The notes under the pieces: model-generated
Databases searched by the model: none
Told to the model about the DNA's origin: nothing
The model's input: only the letters and a program-made list of their open reading frames with translations
Program-made: the position numbers and the translations under genes
Shown: piece after piece, positions 1 through 8,519 of the stretch
Position numbering within the stretch: the first letter of the stretch is position 1
Layout: every line of letters begins with the position of its first letter
Assembly (NCBI GenBank): GCA_910579655.1
Contig: CAJTVE010000050.1
Span: forward strand, 7,155-23,724
DNA length: 16,570 bases
DNA from: an uncultured Allobaculum sp.
GTDB taxonomy: Bacteria > Bacillota_I > Bacilli_A > Erysipelotrichales > Erysipelotrichaceae
Direction of reading: 5' to 3'

Positions 1-28
1 GAAAGGATCACTATGGTGAAAGATGCCT

Positions 29-712
29 ATGATAAAAGAAAATATCAAGATTGAAAATTTAATCAAATCCTATCCGGAAGGGGAATCCAGAAGAATTGTA
101 CTTGATGATTGTTCTTTTGAAATTGAAAGAGGAAAGATGACTTCTTTGATTGGAAAAAGCGGCAGCGGAAAGACAACACTGCTGAATATTCTGGGCGGTC
201 TTCTCAAGGCAGACAGTGGTCATCTCTATATAGATGGAGAAGACATTTCTTCTTTTTCGCCAGAAATGCTGGATGATTATCGGGCTGAGAAAATCGGCTT
301 TGTTTTTCAGGACTTTGAACTGATTGAAGACTTCACAGCTGAAGAAAATATCTGCCTGGTTTCTGACCTTGCAGGAAAGAAAAGAAATCAGAAGCGGCTG
401 GACGAACTGTTAAAGAGTCTTGAACTGAGTGATCTGAAAGACCATTTTCCCAGCCAGATGTCTGGTGGTGAGAAGCAAAGAACAGCTATTGCCAGAGCTC
501 TTTATCACTCTCCGTCCTTAATTCTTGCTGATGAGCCCACAGGAAACCTGGATCGAATCAGTTCCAGACAGGTCTTTGATCTTTTAAAGGAAAGCTGCTT
601 TCTGTTCGATCAGACCATTCTGGTTGTTACTCATGACCTTACTCTGGCCAAACAGGCGGATACAATCCTGCTTTTGGAAGATGGAAAGGTAAGGCGTTAT
701 GAATCAGACTAG
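29..712 (+). CDS. ABC transporter ATP-binding protein (MacB/LolD type), left copy
   Basis: This is the ATPase subunit that powers the FtsX-type permease encoded next to it, at the cytoplasmic face of the membrane. All ABC motifs are visible, numbered from ATG 29 (227 aa): Walker A GKSGSGKT at 42-49, Q-loop Gln94, signature SGGEKQR at 145-151, Walker B LILADE at 164-169 followed by PTGNLD, and the H-loop His202. Length and motifs fit the MacB/LolD/BceA class. ATG 23 is also in frame, but ATG 29 matches the start of the right-hand copy (MIKEN versus MVKEN). The nearest good Shine-Dalgarno (GAAAGGA, 1-7) lies 21 nt upstream of it, which is too far for normal use. The last 14 nt overlap the permease start, implying translational coupling. 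It is about 80% identical by eye to the ATPase at 6491-7174. The substrate is unknown; antimicrobial-peptide export or resistance is only one possibility. Family call is very secure. Confidence 0.95.
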   Translation: MIKENIKIENLIKSYPEGESRRIVLDDCSFEIERGKMTSLIGKSGSGKTTLLNILGGLLKADSGHLYIDGEDISSFSPEMLDDYRAEKIGFVFQDFELIEDFTAEENICLVSDLAGKKRNQKRLDELLKSLELSDLKDHFPSQMSGGEKQRTAIARALYHSPSLILADEPTGNLDRISSRQVFDLLKESCFLFDQTILVVTHDLTLAKQADTILLLEDGKVRRYESD

Positions 713-3077
713 AGGGTACTTTTCTTCGAATAAAAAGCTGGTTCGAAAATTTTCCATCCTGTTCTGGATGGAAGTCATTTTTTGTCTGGCGGTTATGACC
801 TTCAGTTTTGTTACTCGCACCTACCAACAAAAACTGGCTGATCAGCAGTACGGAAACTGGAGCGTTGCGTATTACGGAGTCTTGGAGAATGAGCTTTCAG
901 AACTCAAGCACAATCCGGTTCTGGAAGCAGTGGGAACCCAGCGAATCAACGGAACGGTTATTCAGAAGAATGGTGAAACGGAAAAAGAGTTCGGATCGAT
1001 TGGAACGGCGGATTCTTCATTTTTTGAACTGGCAAACCTGCAGTTAAAGACGGGCCGGCTGCCTCAAAAAGAAAATGAGATTGCCATTGAAGCAAAGACG
1101 CTCGATGGCATGGGGATCAGCTATGAAACCGGGCAGACGATAGAGCTCACAATCAGAAAAGAAGACTCAGAGAATAAAAATTCACAGGATACCCAAGAGA
1201 TTACGAAGACCTTCATTCTGTCGGGCGTGCTGGAAAATTACACAAGTTACTGGGAAAGCCCGGGCACCTTAATTCATTTTTTTGTCCAGGAGCCGGTTGG
1301 CTCTGACGAAAGCCGGATCGCTTTTATTGAGCCGAAGAAGGGTTACGAAGACGCATTAAGAACAGTGTCTACAGAAGACTTGCTTGTGGAAACCAATACA
1401 AACCGCATCTTCTCGCGCAATCCCTTCTCTTCCACCAACTTTGTTCCGACACTCTGCGTGGTATTAGCCCTTCTGTTTGTAACTGTTCTTCAGATTGAAC
1501 TGCTGCTGGTGTGGATCTGGAAAAGAAAACAGGAATTACGGGTACTGAGAATTCTTGGCGTTCATCAGAAGACTCTGATTTTGAATGTTCTGGCGATGCT
1601 TTTTAAGGCAGGCTGGATCCCCTATCTGATTCTAATTGTTGGCCTGGCTCTGTTGATTCCGCTCCAGTATCTGCTTGGTTTTGTTTTATACCTGCTGGGG
1701 TTGACTACTCTGGTTCTGGGAGCGGCAGCAGCTATGATCAGACGAATACCGCTTCAAAAGGAAGGTACAAAAAAGAAAAAACGCAGAACACCAGTAACTT
1801 CTAAAGTTGTCACAATCAAAGAAGCATCCAGACGTTTTTTCTGCCAGCAGAAATGGACCTATCGGCTGCAGATTTTCTGTCTGGTTCTTTTACAGACAGG
1901 TCTGCTTTATTTTGGAGGACATATTATCTGGGATGTTTTTGGACTGAGTGCTCCGTATACGGATTATCAGATTGCAGGCATAGACTGGGTAGATCCAGTC
2001 AGTACCTTTTGTACGATACAGCCTATTCCAAAGGAGGTCTGGCATGAATTGAAAGGATGGATCGACATTGAAATCCAGGCTGAAGCGAGGACTCTCCATG
2101 ACCGGATCATGTCATGGAACAATATGCAAGATTCACTTCTTTATGATTCTGACAAGCACCAGCTTGATCCAGATCGTCACTTTTACGTGTTTACTCAAGA
2201 AGACGGTCAGACAGATCTTTATTCATCAATCAGTCTGATTACGGATCCCAAAGCGGTGGAGCAGCTTAAAAAGGAAGAGATCGAAGGTGAGGTCGACTGG
2301 GAAAACTGGAAACAGGGAAAAGAAGCGATTATTTATGTTCCAAAGATGAGACTAAGTACAAGCATGGTTGATCATCCTCAGGCTTTCGGGCTTTTTCGTG
2401 CTGAAGATGGAGAGATTGATGATTCAATTCAGCCAAATGATCTGATCACTCTGGAAAAAGACGGCGTTCAATATCAAGTGCAGGTAAGCGGAATTCTCAG
2501 AAACCCTTCTCCAGAGCTTTACCGTCTGGTTCCCGCCCTTTACCTCTATGGTCTTGTGATGAGTGGGAATGAAGTGGATACTCTCAATTTAGGCCTGAAA
2601 GATATTCGAAACAAAGTGCCAGTAGAGATTCGACTGTCCAGACTGGCCAGCGAAAACAGCTTGGTGTTCAGAAATTCTGCTTCTGACAATGAATGGTCTC
2701 ATAGAAATTATCAGATCCATCTTTTGTTGAATCTGTTTTCCGCTCTGATTCTGTTTTCGGTTCTCATGGTTATCTTACAAGTTTCAAGAATCATCGCCGA
2801 AGAGAGAGTGGATAACTATCTGAATATTCTCAAAAGGATTGGTGTGCCTCAGAAAGACCGGAAAAAGTTTGTGATCAGCTTTCGTCGTCGACTTTTTGTC
2901 AGGTCAGCTGCAATCGCGATCATCATTGCGTTTTGCCAGAGATACCTTCTGCTTAAAAAAGGTTTCGTCGAAAGCCTTGTAATGCAAAACCTCTGGCTTT
3001 CTGCTGCGGTCTTGTTAATCGTTTTGATTTTTGCAGTTTTCCTGTTTGGAAAAAAGCACTCTGAAAGAATTGCCTGA
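699..3077 (+). CDS. FtsX-type ABC transporter permease, left copy
   Basis: Large membrane subunit (792 aa) partnering the ATPase at 29-712. Hydrophobic segments suggest about eight membrane helices, near 18-40, 248-275, 296-322, 323-345, 387-410, 671-697, 732-750 and 765-787. Two large extracellular domains lie between them (about 41-245 and 411-670). A lysine/arginine-rich cytoplasmic linker (about 351-366) separates the two halves. The segment around 275-290 (KRKQELRVLRILGV) and its counterpart near 710-720 (YLNILKRIGV) are the coupling-helix-like motifs typical of FtsX-domain permeases. Two FtsX units with big external domains resemble exporters or peptide-sensing and resistance transporters such as the BceB or MacB-like groups, but the substrate cannot be read from the sequence. 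ATG 699 overlaps the ATPase stop by 14 nt, exactly as in the right-hand copy. No regulator or sensor kinase is present in the window. Confidence 0.92.
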   Translation: MNQTRGYFSSNKKLVRKFSILFWMEVIFCLAVMTFSFVTRTYQQKLADQQYGNWSVAYYGVLENELSELKHNPVLEAVGTQRINGTVIQKNGETEKEFGSIGTADSSFFELANLQLKTGRLPQKENEIAIEAKTLDGMGISYETGQTIELTIRKEDSENKNSQDTQEITKTFILSGVLENYTSYWESPGTLIHFFVQEPVGSDESRIAFIEPKKGYEDALRTVSTEDLLVETNTNRIFSRNPFSSTNFVPTLCVVLALLFVTVLQIELLLVWIWKRKQELRVLRILGVHQKTLILNVLAMLFKAGWIPYLILIVGLALLIPLQYLLGFVLYLLGLTTLVLGAAAAMIRRIPLQKEGTKKKKRRTPVTSKVVTIKEASRRFFCQQKWTYRLQIFCLVLLQTGLLYFGGHIIWDVFGLSAPYTDYQIAGIDWVDPVSTFCTIQPIPKEVWHELKGWIDIEIQAEARTLHDRIMSWNNMQDSLLYDSDKHQLDPDRHFYVFTQEDGQTDLYSSISLITDPKAVEQLKKEEIEGEVDWENWKQGKEAIIYVPKMRLSTSMVDHPQAFGLFRAEDGEIDDSIQPNDLITLEKDGVQYQVQVSGILRNPSPELYRLVPALYLYGLVMSGNEVDTLNLGLKDIRNKVPVEIRLSRLASENSLVFRNSASDNEWSHRNYQIHLLLNLFSALILFSVLMVILQVSRIIAEERVDNYLNILKRIGVPQKDRKKFVISFRRRLFVRSAAIAIIIAFCQRYLLLKKGFVESLVMQNLWLSAAVLLIVLIFAVFLFGKKHSERIA

Positions 3078-3322
3078 TCTAAAAGGAATTGAATCTGCAA
3101 AAGCCTCCTTTCACTCTGGAATGGAAAGAATGCCATCTGTCTGAATTGAGGGATATGTGACATTTCTGAAATTGAAATTTTTGACTGTTTCAGGGGATAG
3201 GGGAAGGTCTGACAGGAAAAATAGATAAAATCAATGCACTGTATAGGAAACAGGTAGGCATTAAGACTATATAAAATACAATTCTCCATATAATAAAAGT
3301 ACAGAGAAAGGATGTGTATTTT
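3078..3322 (+). promoter_or_regulatory. Spacer with putative promoter and RBS for the DUF5684-like gene
   Basis: This non-coding spacer holds a perfect TATAAT at 3289-3294, in an AT-rich run, as the most likely -10 element. No convincing -35 hexamer sits 16-18 nt upstream. A good Shine-Dalgarno AAAGGA at 3307-3312 lies 10 nt before ATG 3323, and it decides that start over GTG 3314, which is only 1 nt away. I see no obvious terminator after the permease at 3077. Confidence 0.4.
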
Positions 3323-3781
3323 ATGTTATATGGTAACTCTCTGCTCTACTCTGTTCTGGCTTTTGTCTGGTACGTACTGTATGTCATTGGTCTTTGGAAG
3401 ATGTTCGAAAAGGCTGGTGAGGCAGGCTGGAAATCAATTATCCCGGTTTACAACATTTATATCGAATATAAAATCTGCTGGCAGACAAATATGTTCTGGA
3501 CTTTTGCGGGTCTGAGCATTTTAAGTGGTCTGCTGTATGGGCTTGGCGTAACGTATGCGATCATGACTTTGCTTTACCTGTCTTATGCCCTGACTTTGAT
3601 TAATGCGGTGATTCGGGCTGTGTTCTACTACAATCTCTCCCTGGCTTATGGTCATGGACTGGGCTATTTCTTGGGCCTGTATCTGTTCAACTCGATCTTT
3701 GTTATCCTGATCGGATTTGGATCCAGCCGCTATGTTGGCAACCGTTATCACCATTCCGGCGGTCACATGTATGCTCTTTGA
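3323..3781 (+). CDS. Small DUF5684-like integral membrane protein
   Basis: A 152-residue membrane protein of unknown function. The N-terminal half has a helix at about 5-24, then an amphipathic stretch containing EKAGEAGWKSIIPVYN. This Gly/Trp/Ile-Pro-Tyr-Asn pattern is the hallmark I associate with the DUF5684 family of small Gram-positive membrane proteins. Three further hydrophobic segments follow (about 54-73, 76-97, 108-128), and the protein ends in a short His/Gly-rich tail. Start is ATG 3323, served by AAAGGA at 3307-3312. The gene lies between the convergent 3' ends of the two ABC modules, so it could be a partner of either, or simply caught between duplicated arms; nothing in the sequence decides this. 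Transcription probably ends at the hairpin 3957-4009. The family call is from memory of the motif; function is unassigned. Confidence 0.8.
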   Translation: MLYGNSLLYSVLAFVWYVLYVIGLWKMFEKAGEAGWKSIIPVYNIYIEYKICWQTNMFWTFAGLSILSGLLYGLGVTYAIMTLLYLSYALTLINAVIRAVFYYNLSLAYGHGLGYFLGLYLFNSIFVILIGFGSSRYVGNRYHHSGGHMYAL

Positions 3782-3956
3782 TTGTTTTAACCTCAGTCTG
3801 AACTATGGGATCCAGGATCAGATTCGTTCAATTTCAGTCAAAGTTTCTGATTGTTGAGATCCTGATTGAGGTGCTTTTGAGGCGGCTTGTTTTGTGGTGA
3901 TAACTTCCAGTGCGGCCTGGCCTTATATTCATACAAACTCAAAAAATAGTGAAAGT

Positions 3957-4009
3957 AAAAATGCTTATAGTTCTCTCAAGCTTTATCGGATGACTATAAG
4001 CATTTTTTT
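3957..4009. terminator. Bidirectional intrinsic terminator
   Basis: A perfect 15-bp inverted repeat (3957-3971 and 3993-4007, arms AAAAATGCTTATAGT / ACTATAAGCATTTTT) encloses a 21-nt loop. It is followed on + by a run of seven T. The A-run on the left arm gives a U-tract on the minus strand as well. It lies 175 nt past the DUF5684-like stop and fits a terminator shared by convergent transcription. Confidence 0.8.
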
Positions 4010-4049
4010 GTTGAATGGGTTTGGTCAGCAAAATAGAGTGAAAAGTAGG

Positions 4050-4094
4050 AAAAAGTGCCTAGACTCAGCAGGACTTGCTGCTTGTTCTAGGCGC
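4050..4094 (-). terminator. Intrinsic terminator of the right-hand ABC module
   Basis: Read on the minus strand, GCCTAGA (complement of 4086-4092) and its partner (4057-4063) form an outer stem. An inner CAGCA/TGCTG stem (4066-4070 / 4076-4080) lies within it. Five T follow on the minus strand (4050-4054). It starts only 8 nt beyond the stop codon of the minus-strand permease, as expected for its terminator. Confidence 0.65.
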
Positions 4095-4101
4095 TCTGGA
4101 G

Positions 4102-6504
4102 TTAGTCCGACCGAATGTATAAAGAAAGATCTAACAGGAAGAATATCAGCAGGATCAGGCAGGCAAGAATCAAGTAGGGGAGAAAAGCACCAAATCTATC
4201 AGATTGTCTGTAAAGAAGAAACAAATTGACAAGAGTGATAAGCACTTCAGAAGCAAAGAGAATAATCAGCAGACGGTGACGTGTTTTGGCTATAATCTGC
4301 CTGCGGTATGAATCCGATACTCCAATCCGCTTAAAAATCCCCAGATATTGATCAATTGCTTCTTTTTCCATGATTCTGGATAGCTGCAAAATCACGATCA
4401 GAACAGAGAACAGAATCAGGATGGTGAACAGATTCAATATGATCTGAACCTTGTGATACTGCTCGACTCGCTCATTTTCGGCTAGATTATTGTGAAATAC
4501 CAAGTTGTTTTCACTCGCCATTTTTGATAGAGCGATTTCTACAGGAACCTGATTACGGATATCGTTCAGTGAGATTCTTAATGTGTCAATTTCTGTGCCA
4601 CCAATAATTAAGCCATAGACTAATGGCTGGAAACCAAGCGCTTTTGGATCATAATTTCGCAGAATTCCACTGACTGGAATCTGATGCTGAACGCCATTGT
4701 TATCTTCCAGAGTGATCATGTCACCTGGCTGAATTGATTTATCGACTTTTCCATCTAGGGCGGGATTAAGGCCATATGCTGATCTATCACCGCCCATTTT
4801 GATTTTTGGAAGATAAAGAATTGCTTCTCCCCCTTTTTTCCAGTTCTCCCAGTCAACTTGACCAATCACATCTTCTTTTTTTAGCTGTTCTATTGTTCGA
4901 TCGGCTACGACGGGATCGCCAATTATATCGATCGAGGTATAAAGAGCAGCGTTGCCATTCTCATCTACACGAATATTTATGGAACGAAGCGGATCAAGCT
5001 GCTGGGTATCAGGATTGTAGAGAAAAGAGTCTTGGATATTTTCCCAGGACGTTTTCAGATTACGGATCGTTCTTGTTTTTTCTATCAACTTAATATCAGT
5101 CCACTGTTCCAGAGTAGAGAGAACAGAAGCGGGGATCGGAGTATTTGTCTGGGCACTGATCGGATCCATTACAGGTGCTCCTTCGATTAGAAAATCTCCG
5201 ACAGTCTCATTTAAAATATAAGTGGATTCTAGAATGTGATTTCCAAAATACAGCAGGCTGATCTGTAAAAGAATGAGACAGAAAATCTGCAGTCTGTAAA
5301 TCCATTTATACCGGCCAAGAAAACGACGGGATATTTCTTTAGCTGTAATTGTTTTAGAAACGATTTTGGCTTTCAGTTTCTTCTTTTTGGGACTCTTTTT
5401 CAGCAGTGGAACTTGATAGATCAAAACACCAGCTGCAATCAATACAAGGATTTGTAATAAGAGAACATACACAATCAAAGCGGGCAGATACCGCAAAGGA
5501 ATCAACATGGCCAGAACCAGGATAAGAATCAGATAAGGAATCCGGCAGGCTTTGAAAAGCATTGTGAAAATGTCTTGAATCAGGATTTTTTTATGCACTC
5601 CCAGAATTCGCAGCATCCGTACCTCCTGTCTTCGCTTCCAGATCCACACGAAGAGCGATTCCGCCTGTAAGATGGTCAGAAACAGAAAAGAAAGAAGAAC
5701 ACAAAGTGTCGCCGGAATATTGCCAGATGAAAATGGATCCCGTGAAAGCAGTCGATTGACATTGGTTTCAATCATACGGTCTTCGGTTGACATTGTATCC
5801 ATTCCGTCTTCATATCCTTTTTTTGGTTCGATAAATGCGATGATGTTCTTTTTGTTTTGAATCCGCTCTGATGGAATTGGCTGGCTGATAAAGGAGCGGA
5901 TCAGAGTGCCGTTGCTGCTCCAGGTGTTGGAATAGTTTTCAATAACGCCTGAAAGAACAAAGGTTTCTGTAATCTCTTCAAAATCATTGCGGTCATCCGG
6001 ATTTTCCTTGCGGATTGTCAGTTCGATCGGCTGTCCGGTTTCATAACTGATGCCCATGCCATCTAAAACGGCAGCTTCCATGGCAATTTCGTTTTCGTTT
6101 TGGGGCAGATGGCCTGTTTTCAGCTTCAGCCCCGCCATTTCAAAAAAGGAAGGATCTGCAATTCCAATTGATCCGAATTGCTGTTCGATTTCAACCTCTT
6201 CGTCTGGTCCGCTGCTTTCGATGGTTTGTGTGTTTTTCTGGACCAGTGTTCCTTCAATGGTCTGGGCTCCGACTGTCTCAAACAGAGGATTGAGCTTTAA
6301 TTCTGAAAGATCATTTTCGGAGATGTCGTAGTAGGCAGCTGTCCATTTTCCATAGGTTTCATCTGCCTGCTTTTGCTGGTAAAACTGGGAAAGAGCACTG
6401 AATGCTACAACGACCAGGCAGAAAATCGTCTCAATCCAGAACATCCTGGAAAATTTCCTGACCAGCTTTTTATTGGAAGAAAAATAGCCTTTAGTCAGAC
6501 TCAT
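4102..6504 (-). CDS. FtsX-type ABC transporter permease, right copy
   Basis: An 800-residue permease, homologous over its full length to the one at 699-3077, with the same layout: one N-terminal helix (about 18-40), a large external domain, three helices, a Lys-rich linker (KKSPKKKKLK), one helix, a second large external domain, and three C-terminal helices. The membrane-proximal start (GYFSSNKKLVRKFS) is identical in the two copies. The external domains differ more, and the first one carries a short acidic insertion (SSGPDEEVEIEQQ) absent from the left copy. By eye the two permeases share perhaps 55-60% identity, clearly less than the ATPases. ATG 6504 overlaps the ATPase stop by 14 nt. The pattern suggests a conserved motor with changed ligand-facing domains. 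Substrate unknown. Confidence 0.92.
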   Translation of the reverse strand: MSLTKGYFSSNKKLVRKFSRMFWIETIFCLVVVAFSALSQFYQQKQADETYGKWTAAYYDISENDLSELKLNPLFETVGAQTIEGTLVQKNTQTIESSGPDEEVEIEQQFGSIGIADPSFFEMAGLKLKTGHLPQNENEIAMEAAVLDGMGISYETGQPIELTIRKENPDDRNDFEEITETFVLSGVIENYSNTWSSNGTLIRSFISQPIPSERIQNKKNIIAFIEPKKGYEDGMDTMSTEDRMIETNVNRLLSRDPFSSGNIPATLCVLLSFLFLTILQAESLFVWIWKRRQEVRMLRILGVHKKILIQDIFTMLFKACRIPYLILILVLAMLIPLRYLPALIVYVLLLQILVLIAAGVLIYQVPLLKKSPKKKKLKAKIVSKTITAKEISRRFLGRYKWIYRLQIFCLILLQISLLYFGNHILESTYILNETVGDFLIEGAPVMDPISAQTNTPIPASVLSTLEQWTDIKLIEKTRTIRNLKTSWENIQDSFLYNPDTQQLDPLRSINIRVDENGNAALYTSIDIIGDPVVADRTIEQLKKEDVIGQVDWENWKKGGEAILYLPKIKMGGDRSAYGLNPALDGKVDKSIQPGDMITLEDNNGVQHQIPVSGILRNYDPKALGFQPLVYGLIIGGTEIDTLRISLNDIRNQVPVEIALSKMASENNLVFHNNLAENERVEQYHKVQIILNLFTILILFSVLIVILQLSRIMEKEAIDQYLGIFKRIGVSDSYRRQIIAKTRHRLLIILFASEVLITLVNLFLLYRQSDRFGAFLPYLILACLILLIFFLLDLSLYIRSD

Positions 6505-7174
6505 AGCGACTTACCTTCCCATCTTCGAGGACCAGAATTTGATCAGCCTGTTTGGCCAGAGACAAATCGTGAGTGACAATCAGGATAGTCTGGTCAAAAA
6601 GAAAGCAGTTTTCTCTAAGAAGATCAAAGACCTGTTTTGAACGGATCCGGTCGAGATTTCCGGTCGGCTCATCGGCCAGGACCAGAGATGGAGAGGGATA
6701 AAGGGCTCTGGCAATTGCAGTCCTTTGTTTTTCGCCTCCGGACAGCTGACTGGGCAGGTGGTCTTTCAGGTCAGTCAGTTCCAGATGCTGGAGCAGTTCA
6801 TTCAGTCTTTTCTGGTTTCTTTCCTTCTGGTAAAGATCCGAGACCAGGCAGATATTTTCTTCAACTGTAAAATCTTCAATCAGTTCAAAGTCCTGGAAGA
6901 TAAACCCGATCTTTTCGGCCCGATAATCATCGAGCTCATTTTCTGAATATGTGGTGATATCTTCTCCATCGAGATAAATATGGCCCTGATCGGCTGGCAT
7001 CAGGCCGCCGAGAAGATTGAGGATCGTTGTTTTCCCGCTGCCGCTTTTCCCGACTAAAGAAGTCATCTTTCCCGCTTCGATCGTAAAGGAACAGTCATCC
7101 AGAACGATCCGTCTATCCTCGCCTTCAGGATAGGATTTAGATAAATTTTCAATTTTTATATTTTCTTTTACCAT
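6491..7174 (-). CDS. ABC transporter ATP-binding protein (MacB/LolD type), right copy
   Basis: This 227-residue ATPase is the motor for the permease at 4102-6504. It has Walker A GKSGSGKT (42-49), Q-loop in FIFQDFELIEDF, signature LSGGEKQR, Walker B LVLADEPTGNLD and the H-loop in ILIVTHDLS, all intact. It differs from the left copy at roughly 41 of 227 positions, mostly conservative and clustered around 62-82, 117-120 and the C-terminus. The start MVKEN aligns with MIKEN of the left copy. As in that copy, the only strong Shine-Dalgarno (GAAAGGA on the minus strand, complement of 7195-7201) is about 20 nt from the ATG. A short out-of-frame reading frame begins nearer to it (see findings). The promoter should lie in 7175-7330. 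Confidence 0.95.
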   Translation of the reverse strand: MVKENIKIENLSKSYPEGEDRRIVLDDCSFTIEAGKMTSLVGKSGSGKTTILNLLGGLMPADQGHIYLDGEDITTYSENELDDYRAEKIGFIFQDFELIEDFTVEENICLVSDLYQKERNQKRLNELLQHLELTDLKDHLPSQLSGGEKQRTAIARALYPSPSLVLADEPTGNLDRIRSKQVFDLLRENCFLFDQTILIVTHDLSLAKQADQILVLEDGKVSRYESD

Positions 7175-7458
7175 AGGCTGTTTTCAATTTAGCTTCCTTT
7201 CTGCATCCAACTTATCAAGGAAGAGTTACAAAAGAATTACGGTTGTCTTGGATCTTGAATAGCCCATGCATCAAATATTAACTGTTTAATATCATAGATA
7301 AGTTTTTATTCCCTTTCCTTATGAAGCACAACACGGATGTAAGGGAAGAACTGCATGGATAACCAAATAATCGGATGGGATCAGGAAGATAATGGAAGTA
7401 TCTTACAGACGCTGTCGCTGATCTTTTCGAGACGGTAGGATCGTTGTAAGATAAAAAA
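7175..7458. promoter_or_regulatory. Divergent intergenic region with interrupted palindrome
   Basis: This 284-nt spacer separates the minus-strand ABC module from the plus-strand DUF2232 gene and must hold both control regions. It contains an 18-nt palindrome, ATATTAA-CTGT-TTAATAT (7275-7292), which could be an operator. On the minus strand a weak promoter candidate is TTGTGC, 17 nt, TAAAAA (roughly 7302-7330). No good plus-strand promoter or strong Shine-Dalgarno stands out before ATG 7459. A tiny open frame occupies 7355-7438. Confidence 0.3.
7355..7438 (+). CDS. Possible 27-residue small ORF upstream of DUF2232 gene
   Basis: A 27-codon frame (starts MDNQIIGWDQ, ends SLIFSRR) begins 8-9 nt after AGGGAAG, a plausible Shine-Dalgarno, and stops 20 nt before the DUF2232 start. 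Nothing identifies it. It might be a leader peptide that couples translation to the weakly served ATG 7459, or chance. Its length alone gives no statistical support. Confidence 0.2.
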   Translation: MDNQIIGWDQEDNGSILQTLSLIFSRR

Positions 7459-8334
7459 ATGAAGACAAAATCAATTGCCCAGGCGGGAATGCTTTGTGCA
7501 GTTTATGGCGTCATGATTTTTGCCAATACGCTGACCGGACTCTGGGTCGAGTCTCTTTTCCCGTATCTGTTTGCTTTTCCAATTCTGATCTGTGCCATCC
7601 AGCAGACCCCGCAGGTTTCATTGTGTGCGCTGGTGGCGATGTTTATTCTGACCTTGATGCTGGGTTCTTTGACGACCTGGCTGATTGCCGGCAGTATGCT
7701 GGCGGCAGGATGGGTTTTTGGCTGGGGGATTCATCAGCGCATCGGCCTGGTCTGGACAGCGGCTTTCTGTTTTGGAGTGATGACGCTTTTAAATTATCTG
7801 GAAGTGAGTGTGCTTGCAGCAGTATTTGGATATGACATGAGCATGGAAAAAGAATTGTTCCAGTGGATTTCGCCATTTCTTTCCTGGAATGGCCTGCTGC
7901 TGATTCTTTCCGGACTGATGGGATTTCTGGAAAGTTTTGCGTTAGCCTGTATGAGCATTGTGGTGGGACTGAAGGTGGATAAAACGCTTACAGTCTCCAA
8001 TTTGGGTCTGAGGGTGGGGATTCATCCATGGTTTTCGTGGTTGTTTACACTTCTTCTCCCAATCTGGTTTCTGACTTTGACGGGTGTGATATCATGTCCA
8101 TCAGGAGTCAAAGATTTACTTGTGATTTTAATCGTGGTCTGTTTCTGTGCTTTGATCGCAAAGGGAACGACTGTCCTGGTTCGAAGGGGAATAAAAAAGC
8201 ACGGACCCTCGATCTATACGACGCTGATCATTCTGGGTGCTTTTATTCCGGGCGTGAATCTAATCTATGCAGCTGTTGGCTGGTGGTTATTGCTTCGACA
8301 TTCATTTGATTCCACGCGCAATCACAAAGCCTGA
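7459..8334 (+). CDS. DUF2232 (YybS-like) integral membrane protein
   Basis: A 291-residue, very hydrophobic protein with about eight predicted membrane segments. The start MKTKSIAQAGMLCAVYGVM matches the usual N-terminus of the DUF2232/YybS family, whose genes commonly sit just upstream of gdpP, rplI and dnaB in Bacillota. That neighbourhood is present here, although about 1.25 kb of other DNA now lies between it and gdpP. The family has no agreed biochemical role; a transporter-like fold has been suggested. The C-terminus ends in a short basic tail (STRNHKA). The Shine-Dalgarno before ATG 7459 is weak (AGGA at 7437-7440 is too distant). The rpsF-ssb-rpsR genes often found upstream are absent; the ABC module takes their place. 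Confidence 0.82.
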   Translation: MKTKSIAQAGMLCAVYGVMIFANTLTGLWVESLFPYLFAFPILICAIQQTPQVSLCALVAMFILTLMLGSLTTWLIAGSMLAAGWVFGWGIHQRIGLVWTAAFCFGVMTLLNYLEVSVLAAVFGYDMSMEKELFQWISPFLSWNGLLLILSGLMGFLESFALACMSIVVGLKVDKTLTVSNLGLRVGIHPWFSWLFTLLLPIWFLTLTGVISCPSGVKDLLVILIVVCFCALIAKGTTVLVRRGIKKHGPSIYTTLIILGAFIPGVNLIYAAVGWWLLLRHSFDSTRNHKA

Positions 8335-8365
8335 AATCCTGCTGACGCTCTTGCAGGAGGATTTT
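8334..8365 (+). terminator. Hairpin after the DUF2232 gene
   Basis: AAATCCT (8334-8340) pairs with AGGATTT (8358-8364), with an inner GC-rich part, right at the DUF2232 stop codon. Only four T end the structure, so it is a weak terminator at best. It supports the idea that gdpP is not transcribed solely from the DUF2232 promoter. Confidence 0.4.
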
Positions 8366-8519
8366 GCAAGATGATCTTGTGGTATCTTGCTGTATGATAT
8401 GGATTCTTTGTTTTGGATTTACTACAATCAAATGGTATTGCCGCTGTTACTATATAAAAGGCAAACAGGAAAGGCGAACCGGCACCGCCGTCTGAAAACA
8501 GGAAATTTCCCGACAGATT

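Noticed and set aside
3894..4229. 111-codon plus-strand frame past the DUF5684-like gene
   Set aside because: It runs through the bidirectional terminator and the terminator of the minus-strand permease, then into that permease's coding end. Composition is not protein-like.
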